From: Pseudomonadota bacterium
GTDB taxonomy: Bacteria > Desulfobacterota > Desulfobacteria > Desulfobacterales > RPRI01
Direction: 5' to 3'
DNA length: 64,000 bases
NCBI GenBank assembly: GCA_018817425.1
Contig: JAHITX010000111.1
Location: 62,001 to 126,000 of the forward strand
Part shown: piece by piece, positions 47,331 to 56,543 of the stretch
Numbering within the stretch: the first letter of the stretch is position 1
Layout: the number at the start of each line of letters is the position of its first letter
Notes under the pieces: generated by a model
Database searches by the model: none
The model's input: the letters and a program-made list of their open reading frames with translations, nothing else
Told to the model about the DNA's origin: nothing
Made by a program: the position numbers and the translations under genes

Positions 47331-47694
47331 AAGCAAGATCAAACGCATTTTTTATTATTTCAATTTCAGGTTCTTGTACTCCCGGACTGATTGCTACAAC
47401 ATCAAATCTTGCTTTTACACCGCTTTGATTAGTAATTTTTAAAAAGTAAAGAGCAACCATGGATATTTTTTTCATTTTTTTTGGAGTCACTGCGTATTTG
47501 GGACTTCCAAACCCGCCGGTTTTTCTGGATTTTACTTCAACAAATACCAAGGTGTTTTTTTCTTTTGCAATTATATCAATTTCACCGAATTTGGTGCGAT
47601 AATTTTGCTCAAGTATTTTATATCCTTTTTTTTTGAGATATAAAACGGCAAGAGATTCACCTTCTTTTCCAAAAAGTTGATCTTTTGACGGCAT
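47323..47694 (-). CDS. yraN: YraN/UPF0102 endonuclease-like protein
   Basis: A 123-residue protein with a restriction-endonuclease-like core: GKEGESLAVLYLKKKGYKIL, then FGEIDIIAKEKNTLVFVEVK, matching the E-x-x-D-(x)n-E-V-K pattern of the family. It is widely conserved, usually between rnhB and rsmI; a role in DNA repair or processing is suspected but unproven. Overlaps the start of rsmI and lies 3 bp after rnhB. Confidence 0.9.
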   Translation of the reverse strand: MPSKDQLFGKEGESLAVLYLKKKGYKILEQNYRTKFGEIDIIAKEKNTLVFVEVKSRKTGGFGSPKYAVTPKKMKKISMVALYFLKITNQSGVKARFDVVAISPGVQEPEIEIIKNAFDLAYG

Positions 47695-47697
47695 ATA

Positions 47698-48303
47698 CTA
47701 TTCTTCTTTCACCCCTTTAAAAGTTCTCCTGTGAATAGGACAAATCCCGAATCTGCGAACAGCTTCTTTGTGTTCTTTGGTCGGATATCCTTTATGTTTT
47801 ATGAAGCCATATTCGGGATATTCATAATGATACCTCTCCATAAGCCTGTCTCTTGTGACTTTTGCAACTATTGATGCCGCAGCAATTGATAAACTCAAAG
47901 AATCACCGTGAGCAATAGCTTGCTGCGAAAGGGCATAGGGAATTTGAAATATCCCATCAATAAGAAGAAAATCGGATTTCGGCTTAAGGTTTTGAACCGC
48001 AATTGACATAGAAAGAAGAGATGCTCTAAGAATATTTATACGCTCAATTTCCGGTGGGTCAATTATCCCCACTCCTATGGAAATAGCACGTTCATATATA
48101 ATGTTGTAAAGAAAATTACGTTTCTTGGGAGTTAATTTTTTTGAGTCTGTAACGCCTTCAATAGCATGCGAAAGAGGAAGAATTACTGCTGCGGAAACAA
48201 CAGGGCCGGCAATAGGTCCTCTGCCGGCCTCATCTACGCCCGCTATTTTTCTATAGCCTTTTTCAAAGGCACTCAATTCATATGCCCACAGGTTGTTTCC
48301 CAT
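47698..48303 (-). CDS. rnhB: Ribonuclease HII
   Basis: A 201-residue RNase HII, which cleaves RNA in RNA/DNA hybrids and single ribonucleotides in DNA. N-terminal GVDEAGRGPIAGPVVSAAV holds the catalytic Asp-Glu and the GRG motif; the later catalytic Asp is in FLLIDGI, and SIAAASIVAKVTRDRLM is present. The gene follows rplS in the minus-strand cluster with a short gap. Confidence 0.95.
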   Translation of the reverse strand: MGNNLWAYELSAFEKGYRKIAGVDEAGRGPIAGPVVSAAVILPLSHAIEGVTDSKKLTPKKRNFLYNIIYERAISIGVGIIDPPEIERINILRASLLSMSIAVQNLKPKSDFLLIDGIFQIPYALSQQAIAHGDSLSLSIAAASIVAKVTRDRLMERYHYEYPEYGFIKHKGYPTKEHKEAVRRFGICPIHRRTFKGVKEE

Positions 48304-48335
48304 GGATTCGCTTCTAATTATAAAGTTACTTAAAT

Positions 48336-48683
48336 TTAATTTACGCGCCGTTCTTTTAACCTGGCCGCTTTGCCTCTGAGTTTACGAAGGTAATAAATTT
48401 TCGACTGCCTTACCCGGCCATGGCTCATAACTTCAATTCTATCTAAAATAGGTGAATTAAGCTGAAATATACGTTCTACACCAACACCGTATGATACTTT
48501 TCTTACGGTAAAAGTTGAATTGGTGGTTTTTCTGTGTCTGCCGATAATAACTCCTTCAAATACCTGAATCCGCTCTTTTTCACCTTCTTTTATTTTGACA
48601 TGGACTTTTACCGTATCTCCCGTTTTAAATGTGGGAAAATCAAGCCGCATGGTTTCAAGTGCCAACTGTTTTAATGGGTCCAT
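48336..48683 (-). CDS. rplS: 50S ribosomal protein L19
   Basis: A 115-residue L19 protein at the 30S-50S interface. Motifs [30 protein letters not shown] and [14 protein letters not shown] are diagnostic. A good ribosome site (GGAG) precedes the ATG. In the canonical ffh-rpsP-rimM-trmD-rplS order with one extra methyltransferase gene before it, separated by 95 bp. Confidence 0.96.
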   Translation of the reverse strand: MDPLKQLALETMRLDFPTFKTGDTVKVHVKIKEGEKERIQVFEGVIIGRHRKTTNSTFTVRKVSYGVGVERIFQLNSPILDRIEVMSHGRVRQSKIYYLRKLRGKAARLKERRVN

Positions 48684-48778
48684 TGTTAATCTCCTAATAT
48701 AAAATATATTTTGTTTTCACCATGAAGTATAGCAAAAACAAGTATAACTAAAATTTCTATTTGCAAAAAAGCCTGTTT

Positions 48779-49348
48779 TCAACCACAAATAAGTCTGTCT
48801 AAAATAATTGAGCAAGCCGATCTTACTGAAAGGTGGTTGTAATCAGTATTTCCTTTTATCGGTTCAAGCATATAATCAGCGTTTGAAATTATTTCTTCAG
48901 CAAGCCCCCAACCTGTTCCAAAAGCTATAAGATGCGGACTTGAATCTTTGAGCATATTTTTTAATTCAAAAAAGCTGATGTAATCCTTACTATCTTTTGC
49001 ACTTGTTACTACTGTTTTCGGACAACTCTTTTCTTTTAAACTTATTTCTTCTATAACATCTTTAATTGAGTCTTTAATATATATCAACTCAAGAGCCTCG
49101 CGCCTTTTGGGATTAAGCGCTGATCCTGCTCCACTTGTCCAATGAGAAATTATTTGCCCGGCAAGCTCTTTTTGATCATCAAGCGGTGTAACAACGTAAA
49201 ATTTTTTTACCCCGTATGTTTTTGCCGCTCTTGCCATGTCATGCAGATCAAGGTTCGTTATTGCAGATGCTATAATATCTCCTGATTTATTAATTACCGG
49301 ATAATGTACCAGAGCCACGTAAAGATTGGGTTTGAATAATATTTTCAA
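48779..49348 (-). CDS. RNA methyltransferase, SPOUT superfamily (COG4752-like)
   Basis: About 189 residues. NLYVALVHYPVINKSGDIIA and ITNLDLHDMARAAKTYGVKK start a SPOUT-fold (alpha/beta knot) domain; LIAFGTGWGLAEEI and NHLSVRSACSIILDRL hold the SAM-binding knot. It is consistently found between trmD and rplS in several phyla, so a tRNA or rRNA methylation role is likely but the target base is unknown. TTG 49348 overlaps trmD by 59 bp; a GTG at 49315 is the other possible start. Confidence 0.82.
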   Translation of the reverse strand: MKILFKPNLYVALVHYPVINKSGDIIASAITNLDLHDMARAAKTYGVKKFYVVTPLDDQKELAGQIISHWTSGAGSALNPKRREALELIYIKDSIKDVIEEISLKEKSCPKTVVTSAKDSKDYISFFELKNMLKDSSPHLIAFGTGWGLAEEIISNADYMLEPIKGNTDYNHLSVRSACSIILDRLICG

Positions 49349-50078
49349 TATCGCGGCACCATTTTTTCAGTATTTCATTTTCCTGTTTTGTAAGCGGCTT
49401 ATTTTCTATAAGATCCGGCCGTTTTAAAAAAGTGCGTATTAAAGAAGCCTCAAGTCTCCAGTTATCAATATCCTTATGATTTCCGGAAAGCAAGACTTCC
49501 GGCACTTTCGATCCTTCAAAATCTCTTGGCCTTGTATAATGGCAGTAATCAAGCAACTTGCCGGAGAATGAATCCTGCGAAGCTGAGTCAGGGCTGCCAA
49601 GTACTCCGGGAATCAGACGAGTAACTGCTTCAATAATTACCATTGCTCCAAGTTCCCCGCCCATCAATACATAATCACCTATGGAAATTTCATCATCAAT
49701 AAAATTACTGCTTATACGTTCGTCTACGCCCTCATATCTTCCACAAATCAGGTTAAGTCCTTTTGATTCAGCTAATTCAACTGCTAATTGCTGATTAAAA
49801 ATACTTCCCTGAGGGCTTAATAAAATTGTCCTCGAATCAGGATTATTTTCTTTTGCCGCTCTAATGGCATCTGCCAGAGGTTCAGGCTTCATAACCATTC
49901 CGCAACCACCACCATAAGGCCTGTCATCAGTTGTCTTGTGCTTATCTTTTGTAAAATCTCTTATGTTAATTGCAGAAGCAAAAATATGGTTTTCTTCAAT
50001 CGCTTTTTTAATTATTCCATAAGACCAGAAAGAATTAAACATTTCAGGAAATATTGTAAGAACTGTAAATTTCATCAT
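49290..50078 (-). CDS. trmD: tRNA (guanine37-N1)-methyltransferase
   Basis: A 262-residue SPOUT methyltransferase that makes m1G37 in tRNA and prevents frameshifting. FTVLTIFPEMFNSFWSYGI, the SAM knot LICGRYEGVDERI and ISIGDYVLMGGELGAMVIIE are diagnostic. The C-terminus extends slightly past the usual 240-250 residues and overlaps the next methyltransferase frame. Confidence 0.96.
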   Translation of the reverse strand: MMKFTVLTIFPEMFNSFWSYGIIKKAIEENHIFASAINIRDFTKDKHKTTDDRPYGGGCGMVMKPEPLADAIRAAKENNPDSRTILLSPQGSIFNQQLAVELAESKGLNLICGRYEGVDERISSNFIDDEISIGDYVLMGGELGAMVIIEAVTRLIPGVLGSPDSASQDSFSGKLLDYCHYTRPRDFEGSKVPEVLLSGNHKDIDNWRLEASLIRTFLKRPDLIENKPLTKQENEILKKWCRDIENIIQTQSLRGSGTLSGN

Positions 50079-50099
50079 AAGTCCATTACAAAATGTTTG

Positions 50100-50612
50100 C
50101 TACAAGCCTTCGGGCAATTTAACTTTCATGGTTTTTTGGTCAAGATCAATATTTAAAACAACAGATTCCAATGCCGGAATAAGAGCTTCTTTTCCTTCAT
50201 TATTTACAACATATACATCATTGCTGCCTGTTTGTATAATTGATTCAATCTTACCAAGATAATCACCATCCGATGCATATACATAAAGCCCGATTATATC
50301 ATTCCAGTAATAAGTTTTTTCTTCAAGTTCGGGGAGCTTTGACTTTTCGATAAAAATCTCAAAGCCCTTTAAACTGTGAGCCAAATCCCTTGAGTCTACC
50401 CCTTCAAAAAAAACAAGCGCAAAACGGAAATGAGGCGTAAACCCTTTTATTCTGTAGCAAGAGCCGGTTGAATCGTGATCATTCTTTAGATACAGCTCAT
50501 TGCCGGTTTTAAAAACGGAAAATGACTCTGAATAGGCATAGACCTTCACCGCACCATAGATTCCATGGGCACCCAAGATCTTTCCGATTGCAATTAAACT
50601 CTTTTTACTCAC
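50100..50612 (-). CDS. rimM: 16S rRNA processing protein RimM
   Basis: A 170-residue 30S maturation factor that binds ribosomal protein S19. IGKILGAHGIYGAVKVYAYS starts the RimM N-domain, and the PRC-barrel half ends with GSNDVYVVNNEGKEALIPAL. Lies 3 bp from the KH-domain gene and 21 bp from trmD. Confidence 0.95.
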   Translation of the reverse strand: MSKKSLIAIGKILGAHGIYGAVKVYAYSESFSVFKTGNELYLKNDHDSTGSCYRIKGFTPHFRFALVFFEGVDSRDLAHSLKGFEIFIEKSKLPELEEKTYYWNDIIGLYVYASDGDYLGKIESIIQTGSNDVYVVNNEGKEALIPALESVVLNIDLDQKTMKVKLPEGL

Positions 50613-50615
50613 AGA

Positions 50616-50846
50616 TTATTCAATAATTTCCAGCACGGTACGCTTTTTTACTTTTGCAGATGCCGCGCTTAAAATTGTCCGCATTGCCCTGGCGGTTCTG
50701 CCCTGTTTCCCTATTACCTTTCCCAGATCCTCTTTAGCAACTTTGAGTTCTAAAACAGAGGTTTGGTTTCCCTGCACCTCTCCAACTGTCACTTGTTCAG
50801 GATTATCAACCAGGGCCTGCGCTATTAAATAGATCAGATCTTTCAT
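50616..50846 (-). CDS. khpA: KH-domain RNA-binding protein KhpA
   Basis: A 76-residue single KH domain with the RNA-binding GKQG loop ([18 protein letters not shown]). Its partner KhpB is not in the window. KhpA is normally located between rpsP and rimM, as here. GGAG precedes the ATG. In other bacteria it is a small-RNA/mRNA binder affecting cell division. Confidence 0.93.
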   Translation of the reverse strand: MKDLIYLIAQALVDNPEQVTVGEVQGNQTSVLELKVAKEDLGKVIGKQGRTARAMRTILSAASAKVKKRTVLEIIE

Positions 50847-50918
50847 GGCTCCATCTCCTTTTTAATTTGCGATTGAGGACAAAGGGTACAACATAAAATA
50901 TTATGTAATAAGAATAAT

Positions 50919-51158
50919 CTATATATTTTCTTTTTTCAAAATATTTTTGACTGTATCTGTAGGTTTTGCTCCCTGACCGATCCAGTATTTTATACGTTCT
51001 CCCTTGAGAGAAATCTTTGCAGGGTCAATAATTGGATCATAAGTGCCTACCGCTTCTATATACCTGCCATCTCTTGGGTGTTCGGAATCAGCAACGACAA
51101 TTCTGTAAAAGGGCCTTTTCTTTGCTCCATGCCTTGCCAATCTGATTTTAACTGCCAT
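50919..51158 (-). CDS. rpsP: 30S ribosomal protein S16
   Basis: A 79-residue S16 protein. [20 protein letters not shown] and YDP are diagnostic. AGAGGAG precedes the ATG. Preceded by ffh with a 15-bp gap, so it is likely in one transcript from ffh onward. Confidence 0.96.
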   Translation of the reverse strand: MAVKIRLARHGAKKRPFYRIVVADSEHPRDGRYIEAVGTYDPIIDPAKISLKGERIKYWIGQGAKPTDTVKNILKKENI

Positions 51159-51173
51159 ATTTTTACTTCTCCT

Positions 51174-52505
51174 CTAAAACGGCAACATGCCACGTTTGAT
51201 ACCGCGCATACCGCCTTTGTTAATTTGTTTCATTATTTTCATAGCCTGAGCATAATTTTTAAGAAGTCTATTTATATCTTGTACGCTAGTTCCGCTCCCT
51301 TTGGCAATCCTTTTTCTTCGATTTCCATTAATTATGGTATATTGTCTGCGTTCTAAAGGAGTCATGGAATTAATTATCGCTTCAATTTTAACCAACTCTG
51401 TTTCATCGACGGTTAAGTTTTTAAGCTGTTTGTTTTTACCTAATCCTGGAATCATGCCAAGAAGATCGGATATTGAACCCATTTTGCGAATTTGGGCCAT
51501 CTGGTCACGAAAATCTTCTAAAGTGAACTGGCTTTTTCTTAATTTCCTTTCAAGCTCAATGGCTTGTTTCTCATCGGAAACGGACTGTGCCTTTTCAATA
51601 AAGGTCAGAATATCTCCCATTCCAAGTATTCTTGAAGACATTCTGTCCGGAAAAAATGGTTCAAGTGCGCTTAATTTCTCACCAACCCCTATAAATTTTA
51701 TGGGTTTGTTTGTTATTGCCTTTATGGATAATGCTGCACCTCCCCTGGCGTCACCATCCATTTTGGTAAGAATCACACCACCGATATCAAGCGAGCTGTC
51801 AAAGGATTTTGCGATATTAACAGCATCCTGTCCAGTCATAGCATCAGCAATAAGCAGTATATCAGATGGTTTAACCGTATCCTTTATGCGGCCAAGCTCA
51901 GCCATAAGCTCTTCATTAATATGAAGACGTCCCGCCGTATCAAGAATAAGCGTATCGCAACCTTGTCTCAAAGCAGCTGTTTTTGCTTTCAGGCATATAT
52001 CAACAGGATCCATATCAATAGTTGAATCAAAAACAGGCGCACCAATTTGATCCGCAATCTTTTTCAACTGATCAATAGCAGCAGGCCGATAAACATCCGC
52101 AGGAACAAGAAAAGGCTTCTTTCCTTTTTGCCTTAAAAAAATCGCAAGTTTTCCGGCCGTAGTCGTTTTCCCCGAACCCTGGAGACCTACAAGCATTATG
52201 GAAGCAGGCACAGGCCCGGAAAGAACAATTTCCTGGTGCGAAGAACCCATAAGCCGGGTAAGCTCATCATTTACTATCTTAATAACCTGATGCCCCGGCG
52301 TCAGGCTTGCCATAACTTCCTGGCCTAAAGAACGCTCTTTTATATCAGCAACAAGTTTTTTAACAACCTTATAATGGACATCAGCCTCAAGAAGTGCCAT
52401 TCTGACTTCTTTTAAGCCTTCTTCAATATTCTTTTCAGTTAATTTGCCGTGCCCTTTAAGCTGCTTGAATATATTTTCTAGTTTTTCACTTAAACTTTCA
52501 AACAT
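51174..52505 (-). CDS. ffh: Signal recognition particle GTPase Ffh
   Basis: A 443-residue SRP54 homologue that brings membrane-protein ribosomes to the Sec translocon. N-domain, then G1 GLQGSGKTTTAGKLA, DTAGRLHINEELM, G4 TKMDGDARGG, and a Met-rich M domain (MKIMKQINKGGMRGIKRGM). First gene of the cluster; its promoter must lie in the divergent 605-bp region to mraZ. Confidence 0.96.
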   Translation of the reverse strand: MFESLSEKLENIFKQLKGHGKLTEKNIEEGLKEVRMALLEADVHYKVVKKLVADIKERSLGQEVMASLTPGHQVIKIVNDELTRLMGSSHQEIVLSGPVPASIMLVGLQGSGKTTTAGKLAIFLRQKGKKPFLVPADVYRPAAIDQLKKIADQIGAPVFDSTIDMDPVDICLKAKTAALRQGCDTLILDTAGRLHINEELMAELGRIKDTVKPSDILLIADAMTGQDAVNIAKSFDSSLDIGGVILTKMDGDARGGAALSIKAITNKPIKFIGVGEKLSALEPFFPDRMSSRILGMGDILTFIEKAQSVSDEKQAIELERKLRKSQFTLEDFRDQMAQIRKMGSISDLLGMIPGLGKNKQLKNLTVDETELVKIEAIINSMTPLERRQYTIINGNRRKRIAKGSGTSVQDINRLLKNYAQAMKIMKQINKGGMRGIKRGMLPF

Positions 52506-53110
52506 AATTAATATACATTTTTTCTAATCATAGTTTTAATAAACTTTTAAAAGCTAAAGCTTTGTGAAAAGGCAAAAAATGGCTTTAAAATCGGCAGGAA
52601 AGCAAGAAAGCTTTATCTGCCTGCTATTGATTTCCACATAACCTATACAAAGTTTTAAAAATTAATTCTAATTTCATGATATGTCAAGAATAATATTAAA
52701 AGCCTGCATGAGCTTTTGAAAAATAGTTGATAAAAAAATATTTTCCCCGACTGCATTAATTTTTCTAAGAATCGGAACATTCGCCAATACCATGAGAACC
52801 TTAAACATGGTGCGCTATAACAAATTGATAAAATTCATAAAAGCCTATAGCCCCAATTCTTATCATATTTATATATACACTAAATAATTGTTCATAAACT
52901 TATCCACAATCAACCACCCTTGTTATTTTTTTATTATTTCGTTTAACATTAATAAATTATTATAAAAAATAATTATATCAATTTTATTTTTTTCTTGACA
53001 CTTTCGTTTAAATATAGCATTTATAAAAATAGTGGAGCAAAGTGGTTATATCTGAATAATAGTGGTTTTATGTGAACAATAAATAAAACCAAAAAATAAA
53101 AAGGCCTAAT
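52506..53110. other. AT-rich divergent region, ffh cluster / dcw operon
   Basis: 605 bp without a supported gene. One perfect DnaA-type 9-mer (TTATCCACA, 52900-52908) is present but isolated. A TTGACA -35 hexamer at 52995-53000 and phased AGTGG repeats at 53031-53065 lie near mraZ. The ffh promoter must also be here, but I see no clear one. Confidence 0.6.
53031..53065 (+). promoter_or_regulatory. Phased AGTGG repeats, putative MraZ box
   Basis: AGTGG occurs at 53031, 53041 and 53061, i.e. at 10- and 20-bp spacing on one face of the helix. MraZ is known to bind direct repeats with a G-rich core before its own operon in E. coli and Mycoplasma. The repeats lie 46-80 bp before mraZ and just after a TTGACA hexamer, so they fit an autoregulatory operator. 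Confidence 0.6.
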
Positions 53111-53557
53111 ATGTTCAGAGGGACATCCTTTCATACCATAGATAAAAAAGGGCGCATAATCATTCCTGCAAGATTTCGGGAAATAATAAGAAATTCAGAG
53201 AATGACGGCGTTTTTGTATCCCGGATGGACGGAACCCTTTATGCTTACACTTTTGAAGAATGGAGAAAAATAGAAAATAAAATACTATCACTTGCAGAAA
53301 AAAGCGAAAGCATGCGCCGCTTCAGGAGAGTATTTATAGGCGGAGCCTTTGAATGTTTATGTGATAAAAACGATAGAATACTGATTCCTCCCACCTTAAG
53401 GCAATACTCAGGACTTGAAAAGGATATGGTGTTGGTTGGAGCCCTTGATCATTTTGAAATCTGGTCGCTTGATAATTGGAATAAGGAGCTTGAACAACTG
53501 GAAGCAGACAGCAAAAAGGAGGAGGTCAGAAACGAAATTGCAAAACTAGGAATCTGA
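53111..53557 (+). CDS. mraZ: Transcriptional regulator MraZ
   Basis: A 148-residue protein of two AbrB-like/SpoVT beta-barrel repeats (FHTIDKKGRIIIPARFRE, then CLCDKNDRILIPPTLRQY). MraZ binds repeats upstream of the cell-division/wall (dcw) cluster and represses it in E. coli. It is the first gene of the operon, followed immediately by rsmH. Confidence 0.95.
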   Translation: MFRGTSFHTIDKKGRIIIPARFREIIRNSENDGVFVSRMDGTLYAYTFEEWRKIENKILSLAEKSESMRRFRRVFIGGAFECLCDKNDRILIPPTLRQYSGLEKDMVLVGALDHFEIWSLDNWNKELEQLEADSKKEEVRNEIAKLGI

Positions 53558-53560
53558 TTG

Positions 53561-54499
53561 ATGCAACCTTATCATATCCCTGTAATGACAAAAGAAATTA
53601 TTCATTATCTTGATTGCATGCCCGGTAAAATTTATGCGGATTGCACTATTGGAGGTTCTGGTCATGCAAAAGCCATTTGTGAAAAAATAATGCCGAATGG
53701 AATATTTATAGGGGTTGATCAGGATAAAGATGCAATTAAGAATGCAAAAAACGTTTTAAATCTAAACCTATCAAACATCCATTTGTTTCATGGTAATTTC
53801 ATTCGACTGCCCGAATTTCTTTCGGAATGCAATATCTCAAAAGTTGACGGTATATTGCTTGATTTAGGATTATCTCTTCATCAAATAAGCTCCAGCAAAA
53901 GAGGGTTTAGTTTCAAAAACGCAGAGCCTCTTGATATGCGAATGAACACGGATTCCGATATCAAGGCCGAAGACTTAATTAACAAATTGAGTGAAATAGA
54001 TCTTGAGAAACTAATAAGAAATTATGGCGAAGAGTCATGGGCAAGAAATATAGCACGAAATATAGTTAAAGCAAGAAAGGAGTGCAAAATCGATACAAGT
54101 GCACAACTTGCTAAAATAATATGTGCTTCAATTCCAATAAAAATACAACATAAGTCAAAAATTCATCCTGCTACACGTACATTTATGGCACTTAGAATCG
54201 CTGTTAATAAAGAACTCGAAATGCTTTCCGGGTTTATGGACAATGTTGCCGGTTTATTAAACCCAAAAGGGCGTCTTTGTGTTTTAACTTTTCACTCTTT
54301 GGAAGACAGAATCGTAAAACAAAAAATTAAAGAAATGGAAAAAGATTGTGTTTGTCCTCCAAAATTTCCAAAGTGCGTCTGCAACAAGACCAAATTAATG
54401 CGAGCCTTGAATAAAAAAGCAATAGCTCCCGGCAAAGAAGAAATTAACATAAATCCTATGTCAAGAAGTGCAAAACTCAGAGCGGCAGAAACAATATAG
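53561..54499 (+). CDS. rsmH: 16S rRNA (cytosine1402-N4)-methyltransferase RsmH
   Basis: About 312 residues from ATG 53561 (AGGA upstream; the frame begins with an adjacent TTG at 53558). HIPVMTKEIIHYLDC, the SAM motif CTIGGSGHAKAI, DGILLDLGLSLHQI and the C-terminal LCVLTFHSLEDRIVK are diagnostic. Together with RsmI (46461) it makes m4Cm1402 of 16S rRNA. Starts 3 bp after the mraZ stop. Confidence 0.95.
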   Translation: MQPYHIPVMTKEIIHYLDCMPGKIYADCTIGGSGHAKAICEKIMPNGIFIGVDQDKDAIKNAKNVLNLNLSNIHLFHGNFIRLPEFLSECNISKVDGILLDLGLSLHQISSSKRGFSFKNAEPLDMRMNTDSDIKAEDLINKLSEIDLEKLIRNYGEESWARNIARNIVKARKECKIDTSAQLAKIICASIPIKIQHKSKIHPATRTFMALRIAVNKELEMLSGFMDNVAGLLNPKGRLCVLTFHSLEDRIVKQKIKEMEKDCVCPPKFPKCVCNKTKLMRALNKKAIAPGKEEININPMSRSAKLRAAETI

Positions 54500-54513
54500 C
54501 AAGGAACAACCAA

Positions 54514-54810
54514 TTGAAGAATAACCTTAAAGATAAAAAAACCAGGCTTAAGATTATCGGAATCTGGTCTGTTTTTATGGCAATATTTTCAGCCGAACTT
54601 TTTATTTACACCTGGAGCAGAATTCAGTGTGTTAAGACCGGTTATGAAATAGCAAAAGAATCGAATAGAAATCTTAAACTTGCAACATTGCAAAATAATC
54701 TCAAGATTGAAATCGCACGGCTTAAATCACCACGCAGAATAGTTAAAATCGCAACAACAAAACTCGGGCTGGTCATGCCGACAACTGAGCAAATTATTAT
54801 AATTCAATGA
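54514..54810 (+). CDS. ftsL: Cell-division protein FtsL
   Basis: A 98-residue bitopic protein: short basic N-terminus, one membrane helix (about 14-33), then a leucine-zipper-like coiled coil. FtsL sequences are poorly conserved, so the call rests mainly on topology and position between rsmH and ftsI. Start TTG 54514 has AAGGAA 8 bases upstream. Overlaps ftsI by 4 bp. Confidence 0.8.
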   Translation: MKNNLKDKKTRLKIIGIWSVFMAIFSAELFIYTWSRIQCVKTGYEIAKESNRNLKLATLQNNLKIEIARLKSPRRIVKIATTKLGLVMPTTEQIIIIQ

Positions 54811-56543
54811 GAAATGCCAATAAACAATATATAAAACTACGCATTACAATAGTTGGAATTTTTTTTGCCTTTTGCCTTGTGGCTATAGTTGCAAAAGCCG
54901 GTTATCTGCAAATTTATCAAAGCTCCTGGCTTGCAGAAAAAGCGGCCAATCAATATGAAAAGCCTTTTAAAGAAACAGGCAAGCGAGGCACTATTTATGA
55001 TGCTAATTTGCGCGAAATAGCCGTATCAGTAGATACAATTTCAATTGCTGCCTACCCTGCCAAAATAACAAATAAAACAATAGCAGCAAAGAAGATTGCA
55101 AAATCTCTTAATATGCGTGCAGATTTTATTAAAAGAACTCTTTCTTCCGGCAAGCCCTTTGTTTGGATAAAACGCAAGGCAACACCGAAAGAAGTATATG
55201 CAGTAAGAAATCTTGATATTGAAGGTATGTGCTTTTTATCAGAGCACAACAGAGTTTATCCGCAAAAAACACTTGCGGCTCAGACCATAGGCTTTACAGG
55301 TATTGACGGCAATGGCCTTGAAGGTCTGGAGTTTTATTTTGACAATCAGCTTAAAGGCTCGAATGGAAATAGTATTATTTTAAAAGACGCTCTGGGTCAG
55401 GGTTTTGATACTGAAAAAAATCCCGGTAATTATAATGGCAATAATCTGGTTCTGACAATTGATCAGGCAATTCAATACATAACTGAAACAGCATTAAAAG
55501 AAGCTGTGGTTGATAGCTCGGCCAAATCCGGAATTGCAATGGTAATGGTTCCCAAAACAGGTGCCATTCTGGCTATGGCGCATTATCCATCTTTAAATCC
55601 GAATTCATTTACAAAATTCGATAAGCAATTGTGGAGGAACAGAGCTATAACCGATCCGTTTGAACCGGGTTCAACAATGAAAATTTTTACAGCTGCTGCT
55701 GCAATAGAGCACGGCAATTGTAAACCAAACACTATTTTTTACTGTGAAAACGGAGAATATAAAGTTGGGAAAAATATTATACACGATACACATCCTTACG
55801 GTTGGTTGACGGTTAAAGATATCATAAAATATTCAAGCAATATAGGCGCATATAAAATTGTAAACAAAATAGGGCCCAAGGCTTTGTATGAAACCCTTAA
55901 GGATTTCGGGTTCGGCGAAAAAACAGGAATCAATTGCCCGGGCGAAACATCAGGTTTTCTATCTTCATATAAAAACTGGCGCGAGATTGATGTTGGAGCC
56001 ATATCTTTTGGGCAGGGAATCTCCGCCTCTCCTTTACAACTTATTTCAGCAACTTCGGCAATAGCAAACAATGGTCTTTTAATGAAACCATATATTGTTC
56101 AGGCTATATCGGATGATAAAGGCAAAACGATTAAACGTTTTGAGCCTACACCTGTAAGACAGGCAATTTCATCCGAATCAGCTGATACGATAGCAAAAAT
56201 ACTAATGGCTGTAACAACCAAAGAAGGAACAGGGTTCAATGCAACGCTTGATGGCTACACGGTATGCGGTAAAACCGGAACCGCCCAGAAAATCGATAAA
56301 ACAGGAAAATACGCGAGGAATAAATACATTGCATCTTTTATCGGCTTTGCCCCTGTTGAAGATCCGGAAATAGCCATACTTGTTATAGTAGATGAGCCCA
56401 GGAAAAATCACTATGGTGGTATTGTAGCAGCTCCGGCTTTCAAGAAGATAGCCCAGGAAACTCTCACTTATCTTAATATACTGCCTGATAATAGAGAAAC
56501 AGACAAAATCAGAGTTTCGCGGGAAAGCAGGGTGCTGGGTTGA
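54807..56543 (+). CDS. ftsI: Septal penicillin-binding protein FtsI (PBP3)
   Basis: Class B transpeptidase, 578 residues, for septal peptidoglycan cross-linking. One N-terminal membrane helix, a pedestal domain (RGTIYDANLREIAVS), then the transpeptidase with catalytic STMK (Ser in EPGSTMKIF), SSN (YSSNIGAYK) and KTGTA (CGKTGTAQK) motifs. No PASTA domains. Start overlaps ftsL (ATGA). Confidence 0.95.
   Translation: MRNANKQYIKLRITIVGIFFAFCLVAIVAKAGYLQIYQSSWLAEKAANQYEKPFKETGKRGTIYDANLREIAVSVDTISIAAYPAKITNKTIAAKKIAKSLNMRADFIKRTLSSGKPFVWIKRKATPKEVYAVRNLDIEGMCFLSEHNRVYPQKTLAAQTIGFTGIDGNGLEGLEFYFDNQLKGSNGNSIILKDALGQGFDTEKNPGNYNGNNLVLTIDQAIQYITETALKEAVVDSSAKSGIAMVMVPKTGAILAMAHYPSLNPNSFTKFDKQLWRNRAITDPFEPGSTMKIFTAAAAIEHGNCKPNTIFYCENGEYKVGKNIIHDTHPYGWLTVKDIIKYSSNIGAYKIVNKIGPKALYETLKDFGFGEKTGINCPGETSGFLSSYKNWREIDVGAISFGQGISASPLQLISATSAIANNGLLMKPYIVQAISDDKGKTIKRFEPTPVRQAISSESADTIAKILMAVTTKEGTGFNATLDGYTVCGKTGTAQKIDKTGKYARNKYIASFIGFAPVEDPEIAILVIVDEPRKNHYGGIVAAPAFKKIAQETLTYLNILPDNRETDKIRVSRESRVLG

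Noticed and set aside
52900-52908. Perfect DnaA-box 9-mer TTATCCACA in the AT-rich region before mraZ
   Set aside because: A single box without others nearby and no dnaA/dnaN or gid genes in the window; not enough to call an origin.
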